Of a stretch of 64,000 bases of DNA, positions 25,924-34,414 are shown piece after piece. The position numbers and the translations under genes are program-made. The DNA is from Mycobacterium sp. AZCC_0083 (GTDB lineage: Bacteria; Actinomycetota; Actinomycetes; Mycobacteriales; Mycobacteriaceae), in assembly GCF_014202335.1 (NCBI RefSeq), contig NZ_JACHGP010000011.1:227179-291178 (forward strand), in the 5' to 3' direction. Numbering within the stretch: position 1 is the first letter of the stretch; every line of letters starts with the position of its first letter. The notes beneath the pieces are model-generated. The model worked only from the letters and a program-made list of their open reading frames with translations. It made no database searches and had not been told where the DNA came from.

Positions 25924-26613
25924 TCAATGACCAGGCTGTTGCCCGACCGAGTTCGCGACGACCATGCCCTCGACAAGATGTAACCGGGTTTGGTGGACGT
26001 CGGTCAGGGGCGGTAAGAGCAGTGTGGCAATGCCCAGGGCGACCGCGGCGCCGTCATGAGAGGCACGGTCGCCGACCATCAGCGTTTCCTGCGGCGTTGT
26101 GCCCAGTTTCTCGAGCGCGATCTCAAAGAAGGCAGGATCGGGCTTCTGGACACCCTGTTCGTAGGAGAGAACGTATTCATCGATCGAGGTATCGAGTCCC
26201 TGAGCGGCAAAGACTGGCCGAAGGTCGAAGTGGATATCGCTGATGACACCGACCGTGATGCCAGCGCCCGCCAGTCGGCGGATGGTCGGCGCGACGTCGA
26301 GGGCGAACTCGTTGTAGGACGGGTCCGATTCGACGGTGTACGACGCATCGGCAAGCTCGCCATCCAAACCCGCGTCGGTGAACACGTCGTAGTAAGTGCG
26401 CCGGTGTGTTGCGATGCTGGTATCGCAGTCCGGCGAGGCGAGCCGATCGGGATGTCCCGCAGCGCTTCTGATCGCATCCCACAGGACAGCGGTCGCATCG
26501 TCGTCAGCGGCCCGACCGAGAAGGTTCAGCGCCTCGCGGGCCCAATCGTGGGGGTCCAGCACGGTCACCAACGTGCCGCGCCAGTCGAACAACACTCCGC
26601 ACAGTGGAGTCAT
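25924..26613 (-). CDS. HAD-superfamily hydrolase
   Basis: 229 residues, cytoplasmic. Motif I is FDWRGTLV, so the nucleophile Asp is kept but the usual DxD has Trp-Arg in between (DWRGT), which alters the general-acid Asp to Arg. Motif II is VGVISD, motif III lies in QKPDPAFF and motif IV is MVGDRASHD. The substitution at motif I position two is unusual for a phosphatase and could mean a dehalogenase-like or inactive member. It diverges from the acyltransferase operon. Confidence 0.75.
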   Translation of the reverse strand: MTPLCGVLFDWRGTLVTVLDPHDWAREALNLLGRAADDDATAVLWDAIRSAAGHPDRLASPDCDTSIATHRRTYYDVFTDAGLDGELADASYTVESDPSYNEFALDVAPTIRRLAGAGITVGVISDIHFDLRPVFAAQGLDTSIDEYVLSYEQGVQKPDPAFFEIALEKLGTTPQETLMVGDRASHDGAAVALGIATLLLPPLTDVHQTRLHLVEGMVVANSVGQQPGH

Positions 26614-26747
26614 TCAGCTAGTGCTACCAGAGTTCCAGCTGCGCTCGACCAGCTATCCGAAGCCACGTGAATATAAAGCCACGTGCCATCGGGCAGCGGA
26701 CTAGCGTGGAGACAGCATTTTGGCGACCTGGAGGAGAGCGACAAAGT

Positions 26748-28235
26748 ATGAGCAACGTGCCGGAGTTGGATGCGGCCGGACTCCCCGAGGAGCTGACTCC
26801 GTTCGACCAGTTGCTGCACCGCGGGGAGGCCAATCCGCGCACCCGTTCGGGGATCATGGGCATCGAGCTGCTCGACGTCACACCCGACTGGGACCGCTTC
26901 CGCGGCCGGTTCGAGAAGGCCTCGCGCAAGGTGCTTCGGCTGCGGCAGAAGGTCGTCATGCCGACACTGCCGACCGCAGCGCCGCGCTGGGTGGTCGACC
27001 CCGACTTCAACCTCGACTTCCACGTCCGCCGCGTCCGGGTGCCCGAACCCGGCACACTGCGCGAGGTGTTGGACCTCGCCGAGCTTGCCCTCCAATCGCC
27101 GATGGACATCTCCCGCGCGCTGTGGACGGCGACGCTCGTCGAAGGCCTCGCCGACGGCCGCGCCGCCACGATGCTGCACCTGAGCCATGCAGTCACCGAC
27201 GGCGTCGGCACCGTCGAGATGTTCGCCAACATCTACGACCTCGAACGTGACCCCCCACCCACCACCGAATCCGTACCGCTGCCCATCCCGCAGGATCTCT
27301 CGCCCAACGACCTCATGCGACAGGGTTTCAACCGGCTGCCCGGCTCCATCGCCGGGAGCATCCTCGGGGCGCTCGGGGGAGCGGCGCGCGTGACGGGACG
27401 GGTGGTCCGCGACCCCGTCTCCGCCGTCGGCGGCGTGATCGACTACGCGAAGTCCAGTGCCAGGGTGATGTCGCCTGCGGCCGAGTCGTCGCCGCTGCTG
27501 CGCCGGCGCAGCCTGACCACGCGCACCGAGGCGATCGACATCAAGCTCAGCGATCTGCACAAGGCCTCGAAGGCGGCCGGTGGCTCGATCAACGACGCCT
27601 ACCTCGCCGGTCTGTGCGGGGCGCTTCGGCTCTACCACGACGCCAAGGGCATCCCCATCGAGACGCTGCCGATGGCCGTGCCGGTCAACACGCGCTCGGA
27701 CTCCGATCCCGCGGGAGGCAATCGGTTCGTCGGCATCAACATCGCTGCGCCGGTGGGCGTCGTCGACCCCACCACGCGCATCCAGAAGGCCCGTGCGCAG
27801 ATGACCAGCAAGCGCGAGGAACGCGCGATGGACATGGTCGGTGTCATGGCGCCGGTGATCAGCCTGCTGCCCGACGCGATCCTCGAGAGCGTGGCCGGGT
27901 CGATCGTCAACTCCGACGTCCAAGCCAGCAATGTGGCTCTCTACCAGGGCGATACGTTCGTCGCCGGTGCGAAGATATTGCGGCACTACGGAGTTGGGCC
28001 GCTGCCGGGTGTCGCGATCATGGCGGTGCTGATTTCGCGTGCCGGGTACTGCACCATCACCACCCGCTACGACAGGGCAGCCATCACCGACGCCGAACTG
28101 TTCGCCCGCTGTCTGCTGGCCGGTTTCGACGAGGTGCTTGCGCTCGGCGGCGACGGACGGTCGGCGCCGGCGTCGTTCGACCAAGCCCCGAGCGAATCGT
28201 CGTCCACCTCGCCCAATGGGAGTGCCGCGCAATGA
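26748..28235 (+). CDS. WS/DGAT-type O-acyltransferase
   Basis: 495 residues, the length of wax ester synthase/diacylglycerol acyltransferases, which transfer acyl-CoA chains to diacylglycerol or alcohols. The catalytic motif is normally HHxxxDG; here it reads S146-H147-A-V-T-D151-G152, so the second, catalytic His and the DG are kept and the first His is Ser. PVNTRSD and ISLLPDAILES fit the C-terminal half. Overlaps the next gene as ATGA; with the two following acyltransferases it forms a glycerolipid operon. Confidence 0.85.
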   Translation: MSNVPELDAAGLPEELTPFDQLLHRGEANPRTRSGIMGIELLDVTPDWDRFRGRFEKASRKVLRLRQKVVMPTLPTAAPRWVVDPDFNLDFHVRRVRVPEPGTLREVLDLAELALQSPMDISRALWTATLVEGLADGRAATMLHLSHAVTDGVGTVEMFANIYDLERDPPPTTESVPLPIPQDLSPNDLMRQGFNRLPGSIAGSILGALGGAARVTGRVVRDPVSAVGGVIDYAKSSARVMSPAAESSPLLRRRSLTTRTEAIDIKLSDLHKASKAAGGSINDAYLAGLCGALRLYHDAKGIPIETLPMAVPVNTRSDSDPAGGNRFVGINIAAPVGVVDPTTRIQKARAQMTSKREERAMDMVGVMAPVISLLPDAILESVAGSIVNSDVQASNVALYQGDTFVAGAKILRHYGVGPLPGVAIMAVLISRAGYCTITTRYDRAAITDAELFARCLLAGFDEVLALGGDGRSAPASFDQAPSESSSTSPNGSAAQ

Positions 28236-29920
28236 GTTCGCAGAATGGACAGCCCGCGCGTCGCGGTGACAGGCGCACCGCCCGCCTGCCCGGTTCGATC
28301 GCCGAGATCGAGGCCAGCCCGCCGGGCCCGGAGGTGGGCGCCTTCTTCGACCTCGACGGCACACTGGTCGCCGGGTTCACCGGCGTCCTGATGACACGGG
28401 ATCGGTTGCGCCGCGGGCAGATGAGCGTCGGCGAGTTCATCGGCATGGTGCAGGCCGGACTCAACCATCAGCTGGGCCGCTCGGAGTTCGAAGACCTGAT
28501 CGGCAAGGGCGCCCGCATGCTGCGCGGCTACTCCCTCAGCGATCTCGACGAACTCGGTGAGCGCCTGTTCGTCCAGGACATCCAGAGTCGTATCTATCCC
28601 GAGATGCGGGCCATGGTGCGTGCTCACATGGCCCGCGGTCACACCGTCGTCCTCAGTTCGTCGGCGCTGACCGTTCAGGTCGAACCCGTCGCCCGGTTCC
28701 TTGGCATCGACAATGTGCTGTCCAACAAGTTCGAGACCGACGACGACGGCCTGATCACCGGTGAGGTTGCCAGGCCGATCATCTGGGGGGCGGGCAAGGC
28801 GAGGGCCGTCCAGGAGTTCGCCGCCAAGAACGGCATCGATCTGGCGGACAGTTACTTCTACGCCGACGGCGACGAGGACGTCGCGTTGATGTATCTGGTC
28901 GGCCACCCGCGGCCGACCAACCCGGCCGGGAAGCTGGCCGCCGTCGCCGCCAAGCGCGGATGGCCCATCCTGCGGTTCACCAGTCGGAGCGGCAGCAGCC
29001 CCGTATCGCAGCTGCGCACCGTCGCAGGCATCGCATCGATGGTGCCGGTGGCTGCAGGCGCCCTCGGAGTTGGGCTGCTGACCCGCAACCGGCGCAGCGG
29101 CGTCAACTTCTTCACCTCGCAGTGGAGTCGGCTGTTGATGACGACGGTCGGCATCGACCTGAACGTTCTTGGTGAGGAGAACCTCACCGCCCAGCGGCCT
29201 GCCGTCTTCATCTTCAACCACCGCAACCAGGCCGACCCCTTCATCGCGGGCAGGCTGATCGGCGACAACTTCACCTCGGTGGGCAAGAAGGAACTCGAGA
29301 AGGACCCAATTGCGGGGACCCTCGGAAAGTTGATGGACACCGCGTTCATCGATCGGGACGATCCGAAGGCCGCCATCGAAAGTCTTGGCAAGATCGAAGA
29401 GCTTGCGCGCAAGGGCCTTTCGGTCCTCATCGCGCCTGAGGGTACGCGTCTGGACACCACTGAGGTCGGCCCGTTCAAGAAGGGACCATTCCGGATCGCC
29501 ATGTCGGCCGGAATTCCCATCGTGCCCATCGTGATTCGCAACGCAGAAGTGATCGCCGAGCGCAACTCCAGCACGTTCAATCCGGGTACCGTCGACGTCG
29601 CGGTGTTCCCGCCGATCCCGACCGACGACTGGACGACCGAGAACCTGGAGGAGCGCATCGCCGAGGTGCGCCAGCTCTACCTCGACACCTTGAAGGACTG
29701 GCCGCACGACGAACTGCCCGACGTGGCCCTCTACGCCAGGATCAAGACGGCACCGGTAAAGAAGGCCGCTGCCAAGACGCCAGCGACCAAGGCGCCCGCC
29801 AAGAAAGCCGTCGCCAAAACGCCTGCGAAGAAGACTCCCGCCAAGAAGGTTCCCGCGAAGAAGGCTGCCGCACAGCCGAACCCGGCCAAGACCACCCGAA
29901 CCACGAAGGGTCGGCCGTGA
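28232..29920 (+). CDS. plsC: HAD phosphatase - acylglycerophosphate acyltransferase fusion (PlsC-like)
   Basis: 562 residues. The first half is a HAD-IB phosphatase (DLDGTL from Asp40, SSSALTVQVEP, YADGDEDVAL). The second half is a PlsC acyltransferase with NHRNQAD (His330, Asp335) and APEGTR. It should acylate lysophosphatidate to phosphatidate at the membrane, the HAD half perhaps dephosphorylating a related phospholipid or phosphoserine. The last 50 residues are a Lys/Ala/Pro tail of PAKK-type repeats, like histone H1 tails. Coupled to both neighbours by overlaps. Confidence 0.87.
   Translation: MSSQNGQPARRGDRRTARLPGSIAEIEASPPGPEVGAFFDLDGTLVAGFTGVLMTRDRLRRGQMSVGEFIGMVQAGLNHQLGRSEFEDLIGKGARMLRGYSLSDLDELGERLFVQDIQSRIYPEMRAMVRAHMARGHTVVLSSSALTVQVEPVARFLGIDNVLSNKFETDDDGLITGEVARPIIWGAGKARAVQEFAAKNGIDLADSYFYADGDEDVALMYLVGHPRPTNPAGKLAAVAAKRGWPILRFTSRSGSSPVSQLRTVAGIASMVPVAAGALGVGLLTRNRRSGVNFFTSQWSRLLMTTVGIDLNVLGEENLTAQRPAVFIFNHRNQADPFIAGRLIGDNFTSVGKKELEKDPIAGTLGKLMDTAFIDRDDPKAAIESLGKIEELARKGLSVLIAPEGTRLDTTEVGPFKKGPFRIAMSAGIPIVPIVIRNAEVIAERNSSTFNPGTVDVAVFPPIPTDDWTTENLEERIAEVRQLYLDTLKDWPHDELPDVALYARIKTAPVKKAAAKTPATKAPAKKAVAKTPAKKTPAKKVPAKKAAAQPNPAKTTRTTKGRP
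29755..29890 (+). repeat. Lys/Ala/Pro (PAKK) repeat region
   Basis: Imperfect tandem units coding KxPAKKA-type peptides, about ten in a row, at the end of the plsC-like gene. The encoded tail is strongly basic and disordered. Confidence 0.7.
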
Positions 29921-32259
29921 AGGTAACCGCCGAGTCGCTCCACAGCTTCATACCCACGGATGATGCCCTCGTATTGGCGTCGGTGGACTCGCCAGCCGAA
30001 GTCCAGATGCTCGACGACTGGCTTGGCCAGCAGCGGCGCGAGCACCCCGACGCGCGCATCGAGGTGCTGCAACTTCCCACCGACGACGATCCGCCGCCGG
30101 CCGTCCTTGCCCGGCTCGTCGAACTCCTCGACGTCGACGAGGACCGGTCCGTCGTACCCGTTCGTGTGTTCTGGATTCCTGGCGGCTTGCCTACCCGGTC
30201 CAAAGTGGTGGCGCTTCTATCCGGCCGGGACACCTATCGCCCCCCGAAGTTGTTGCAGCGCGGCATCTTGCGCAAGGACCCCGCGCGCGCCCGCGTGGTG
30301 GCGGGTGAGCCGGCGAAGGTGTCCGAACTCCGGCAAAACTGGAGCGACACCACCGTCGCCGAGAACCCGCGTGACTTCGCGCGATTCGTCATGCGTCGCG
30401 CCGAGCTTGCCATCGAGCGGGTGGAGCTGCGCCTCCTCGGGCCCGAGTACAAGTCGCCGCGATTGGTGAAGCCGGAGATGCTCGCGTCAGCCCGTTTTCG
30501 TGAAGGCCTCGAACAGATTCCGGGCGCCACCATGGAAGACGCCGGCGCGATGCTCGACGAGCTCGCGACCGGCTGGAGTCGGTTCTCCGTCGACCTGATT
30601 CCCACACTTGGCCGTGCGATCTTCAGCAGGGGCTTCGACCCCAAGGTCGACTACGACCAAGCTGAAGTCGAGACGATGCGTGTTGCGCTGGAGGATCATC
30701 CGGCAGTGTTGCTGTTCTCGCACCGGTCCTACCTCGACGGCGTGATCGTGCCCGTCGCGATGCAGGAGAACCGGCTGCCTCCGGTCCACACATTCGCCGG
30801 AATCAACCTGTCGTTCGGCTTCATGGGGCCGTTGATGCGCCGCTCGGGCGCGATCTTCATCCGCCGCAAGCTCGACGACCCGCTGTACAAGTACGTGCTC
30901 AGACAGTTCGTTGGTTACATCGTGGAGAAGCGGTTCAACCTCAGCTGGTCCATCGAGGGCACCCGCTCTCGCACCGGAAAGATGTTGCCGCCCAAGCTCG
31001 GACTGCTCAGCTATGTCGCCGACGCCTACCTAGACGGCCGCAGCAACGACATCTTGCTGCAGCCGGTGTCGATCAGCTTCGACCAGCTGCACGAGACCGC
31101 CGAGTACGCCGCGTATGCCCGCGGCGGCGAGAAGACGCCCGAGGGAGTCTCCTGGCTGTACAACTTCATCAAGGCGCAGGGCGACAGGAACTTCGGCAAG
31201 ATCTACGTCCGGTTCCCCGAAGCTGTGTCGATGCGCGAGTACCTCGGCGAGCCGCACGGGTCGATGACAGAAGACCAGGCCGCCAAACGCCTTGCGATGC
31301 AGAAGATGGCCTTCGAGGTCGCTTGGCGCATCCTTCGAGCCACCCCTGTCAACGCGACCGGTTTGGTGTCGGCGCTGTTGTTGACCGCGCGAGGCGTCGC
31401 GCTGACCCTGGGCCAATTGCACCACACGCTTCAGGACTCACTGGACTACCTGGAGCGCAAGCAGACCCCGATGACCAACAGCGCGTTGCGGCTGCGCACC
31501 CTCGACGGAGTACGCGCCGCCGTTGACGCGTTGTCCAACGGTCACCCCATTACCAGGGTGGACGGCGGGCGGGAACCGGTGTGGCGCATCGCCCCCGAGA
31601 ACGAACACGAGGCGGCCTTCTACCGGAACACCTTGATCGACGCCTTCTTGGAGACCTCGATCGTCGACCTGTCACTCGTTCACGCGGAGCACGCCGATGG
31701 TGATCGGCTTGAGGCGTTCTGGGCACAGGCGATGCGGCTGCGCGACCTGTTGAAGTTCGACTTCTACTTCGCCGATTCGGCGGCGTTCCGCGAGCACGTC
31801 GCCGAGGAGATGTCGTGGTTCGACGACTGGGAGGACAACGTCGCGGCCGGAGGCGAGCGGATCACCACCATCTTGCGAGCCAAGCGCCCCCTGATCGCCG
31901 GTGCCATGCTTAGGCCCTTCTTCGAGGCCTATGAGATCGTCGCCGACGTGCTCAGGGGCGCTGCTCCCGACATCGGCGAGAAGGAGCTGACGAAACTCGC
32001 CCTTGGCGTCGGCCGCCAATACGTTGCGCAGGACCGCGTGCGCAGCAACGAAGCGGTGTCCGCGTTGCTGTTCGCCACCGCCCGGCAGGTGGCCGCCGAC
32101 CAGCACCTACTGGAACCGTCGGCGGACCTCGACGAACGGCGGGAGATCTTCGTCGCCGAACTGCGCGGCATCCTGCACGACATGTCCGAAGTCGAGCAGA
32201 TCTCGCGGGAGCAGTTCGCCCAACGCGAGCTGGCCAGGCGCTCAGCGGGCGGCGGCTGA
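29917..32259 (+). CDS. plsB: Glycerol-3-phosphate acyltransferase (PlsB)
   Basis: 780 residues, the size of PlsB enzymes that begin phospholipid synthesis by acylating glycerol-3-phosphate. The HX4D motif is SHRSYLD (His269, Asp274), the second motif FIRRKLDD and the third EGTRSRTGKML. The GTG start forms a GTGA overlap with the preceding stop. Together with the PlsC-like protein it gives two consecutive acylation steps, and the WS/DGAT protein could take the product on to triacylglycerol. Confidence 0.92.
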   Translation: MKVTAESLHSFIPTDDALVLASVDSPAEVQMLDDWLGQQRREHPDARIEVLQLPTDDDPPPAVLARLVELLDVDEDRSVVPVRVFWIPGGLPTRSKVVALLSGRDTYRPPKLLQRGILRKDPARARVVAGEPAKVSELRQNWSDTTVAENPRDFARFVMRRAELAIERVELRLLGPEYKSPRLVKPEMLASARFREGLEQIPGATMEDAGAMLDELATGWSRFSVDLIPTLGRAIFSRGFDPKVDYDQAEVETMRVALEDHPAVLLFSHRSYLDGVIVPVAMQENRLPPVHTFAGINLSFGFMGPLMRRSGAIFIRRKLDDPLYKYVLRQFVGYIVEKRFNLSWSIEGTRSRTGKMLPPKLGLLSYVADAYLDGRSNDILLQPVSISFDQLHETAEYAAYARGGEKTPEGVSWLYNFIKAQGDRNFGKIYVRFPEAVSMREYLGEPHGSMTEDQAAKRLAMQKMAFEVAWRILRATPVNATGLVSALLLTARGVALTLGQLHHTLQDSLDYLERKQTPMTNSALRLRTLDGVRAAVDALSNGHPITRVDGGREPVWRIAPENEHEAAFYRNTLIDAFLETSIVDLSLVHAEHADGDRLEAFWAQAMRLRDLLKFDFYFADSAAFREHVAEEMSWFDDWEDNVAAGGERITTILRAKRPLIAGAMLRPFFEAYEIVADVLRGAAPDIGEKELTKLALGVGRQYVAQDRVRSNEAVSALLFATARQVAADQHLLEPSADLDERREIFVAELRGILHDMSEVEQISREQFAQRELARRSAGGG

Positions 32260-32293
32260 CGGGGCGCAAGTCGCGCCGCAATACGCTGTTGTC

Positions 32294-34309
32294 ATGACGA
32301 CGGTCGCGTCTCCGGTGCGCAACGCCCGTACCGCCACGGTGTGGCCGGTGCTCGTCGGGGTCGGACTGCTGGCGGGCATCACTGCCGCGGGTATCGCCGG
32401 GTTGTCGGTCGCCGACGCGCTGACCGCCACCGGACTGCCCAATCCCGGACCGGTGACCAGCTACGGGCTGCCGTTCTTCCGGGCTGCGGGTGAGATCGCG
32501 GCCGTCGTGGCGGTCGGGTCCTTCCTCCTTGCGGCGTTCCTGGTGCCGCCGCAGTCCAACGGCGTCCTCGACGTGTCGGGCTACCGCGCGCTGCGAGTGG
32601 GCACCTTCGCGTCGGGCGTCTGGGCGGTGTGCGCGGCGATGTTGGTACCGCTCACCGTCTCCGACGTCACCGGCCAGCCGCTGGCGAGCAGGCTCAGCCC
32701 GGCGGACGTCTGGTCGGTGGCCGGTCTGATCGAGGCCGCGGGCACCTGGCGGTGGACAGCGCTACTCGCGGCCATCGTCACGGTGATCAGCATCCCCGTG
32801 CTGCGCTGGTCGTGGACGCCGCTGCTGTTCGCAGGCGCACTCACCACCCTGCTCCCGCTCGCCCTGAGCGGTCACTCGTCGGCTGGCGGGTCGCACGATC
32901 TGGCCACCAACAGCCTGCTCATCCACCTGATCGCCGGCGCGGTGTGGGCCGGTGGCCTGTTGGCGCTATTGGTGCACGCCATGCGTGACGGCGCCCATGC
33001 CGACCTGGCCGCGCGCCGGTTCTCCGCAATCGCCCTGTGGTGCTTCGTGGCGATGGCCCTCTCTGGCGTCGTCAACGCGTTCGTGCGAATCAGGCCCGGC
33101 GACCTGGTGAGCAGCAGCTACGGCTGGCTGATCATCGGCAAGACGGTCGCGCTGTGCACGCTCGGCGTCATCGGCTGGCAGCAGCGGCGCCGTGGCATCG
33201 CCGCCCTCGTGGCCAACCCCGACGACCGGCGGCCGCTGATCCGGCTGGCGCTGATCGAGGCGCTGGTCTTCGGTCTGACATTCGGCATCGCCGTCGCGCT
33301 CGGGCGCACGCCGCCTCCTCCGCCGCCGATCTTCAACCCGTCGATTCCGGCGATCGAGATCGGCTACGACTTCGCCGGTCCGCCGACGCTGGCACGCGTC
33401 CTGTTCGACTGGCGGTTCGACCTGATCTTCGGTACCGCCGCCATCGTGTTCGCGGTGCTGTACCTGTTCGGGGTACGCCGCTTGCGCCGCCGCGGGGACG
33501 CCTGGCCGACCGGCCGGATCGTCTCTTGGCTGTGCGGATGCGCGGCACTGCTGTTCGCCACGTCGTCGGGCATCGGCCGCTACATGCCAGCCATGTTCAG
33601 CATGCACATGGCGGCCCACATGCTGCTCTCGATGCTGGTGCCCGTGCTGCTGGTGCTTGGCGGGCCCGTCACCCTGGCTCTGCGCGCGTTGCCCGCCGCG
33701 GGGCGCAACGATCCGCCGGGCCCTCGGGAATGGCTGCTTGCGGCGCTGCACAGCCGGGTATCCAAATTCCTCACCAACCCGATCGTCGCGACGGTGCTGT
33801 TCGTCGCGGGCTTCTACGGCCTCTACTTCGGCGGCATCTTCGACGCGGTGGCAGGCAGCCACTCCGCGCACCTCGCGATGAACCTGCACTTCCTGCTGAC
33901 CGGCTACCTCTTCTACTGGGTGGTCATCGGGGTCGACCCGACGCCACGGCCCATCCCGCCGCTGGCGAAGCTGGGCGTGGTGTTCGCATCGCTGCCGCTG
34001 CACGCGTTCTTCGGCGTGCTGCTGATGGGCAGCGACACCGTGCTTGCCGGCAGTTTCTACGAGTCGCTGAAGCTCTACTGGCACACCGATCTCATCGGCG
34101 ACCAACGCCTCGGCGGCGGAATCGCCTGGGCGGCAGGCGAAATCCCGCTGGTGCTGGTGTTGATCGCCCTGTTGATCCAGTGGACCCGCAGCGATCGGCG
34201 CGACGCCAAACGGCTCGACCGTGCCGCCGACCGCGACGACGACGCCGACCTGGCGGCCTACAACGCGATGTTGGCGCAGATGGCCAAACGCGACGCGGGT
34301 TCGCGCTGA
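32294..34309 (+). CDS. CopD/CtaG fusion membrane protein (copper or cytochrome oxidase assembly)
   Basis: 671 residues with about fourteen membrane segments. The N-terminal half resembles CopD copper-resistance proteins (HLIAGAVWAGGLLALLVHA), the C-terminal half the caa3-type CtaG family (MFSMHMAAHMLLSMLVPVLL, MNLHFLLTGYLFYWVV, PLHAFFGV). The many His and Met in membrane segments fit copper delivery to cytochrome oxidase. Similar fused proteins are known in mycobacteria. It follows PlsB by 34 bp. Confidence 0.82.
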   Translation: MTTVASPVRNARTATVWPVLVGVGLLAGITAAGIAGLSVADALTATGLPNPGPVTSYGLPFFRAAGEIAAVVAVGSFLLAAFLVPPQSNGVLDVSGYRALRVGTFASGVWAVCAAMLVPLTVSDVTGQPLASRLSPADVWSVAGLIEAAGTWRWTALLAAIVTVISIPVLRWSWTPLLFAGALTTLLPLALSGHSSAGGSHDLATNSLLIHLIAGAVWAGGLLALLVHAMRDGAHADLAARRFSAIALWCFVAMALSGVVNAFVRIRPGDLVSSSYGWLIIGKTVALCTLGVIGWQQRRRGIAALVANPDDRRPLIRLALIEALVFGLTFGIAVALGRTPPPPPPIFNPSIPAIEIGYDFAGPPTLARVLFDWRFDLIFGTAAIVFAVLYLFGVRRLRRRGDAWPTGRIVSWLCGCAALLFATSSGIGRYMPAMFSMHMAAHMLLSMLVPVLLVLGGPVTLALRALPAAGRNDPPGPREWLLAALHSRVSKFLTNPIVATVLFVAGFYGLYFGGIFDAVAGSHSAHLAMNLHFLLTGYLFYWVVIGVDPTPRPIPPLAKLGVVFASLPLHAFFGVLLMGSDTVLAGSFYESLKLYWHTDLIGDQRLGGGIAWAAGEIPLVLVLIALLIQWTRSDRRDAKRLDRAADRDDDADLAAYNAMLAQMAKRDAGSR

Positions 34310-34382
34310 CGCCGAGCGCACGCTTGTTGTACGCATCGCGCGAGTGGGCCCTGCAAACAACCGAACTTTCGGCGGGGTGGTT

Positions 34383-34414
34383 GGGTGCGGTTGGCGCGCT
34401 AGCCGACCGCACCC
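34383..34414. terminator. Hairpin between convergent genes
   Basis: GGGTGCGGTTGGC and GCCGACCGCACCC form a 13-bp stem with one G-T pair around a 6-base loop that contains the stop of the allophanate hydrolase gene. May end transcription from both sides. No T-run. Confidence 0.5.

Noticed and set aside
26610..28364. 584-codon frame antisense to the WS/DGAT gene
   Set aside because: Arg/Gly/Asp-rich shadow of a well-supported gene; no domain seen. The same holds for the long antisense frames opposite plsC, ettA, gdh and the ThrE/NCS1 genes.
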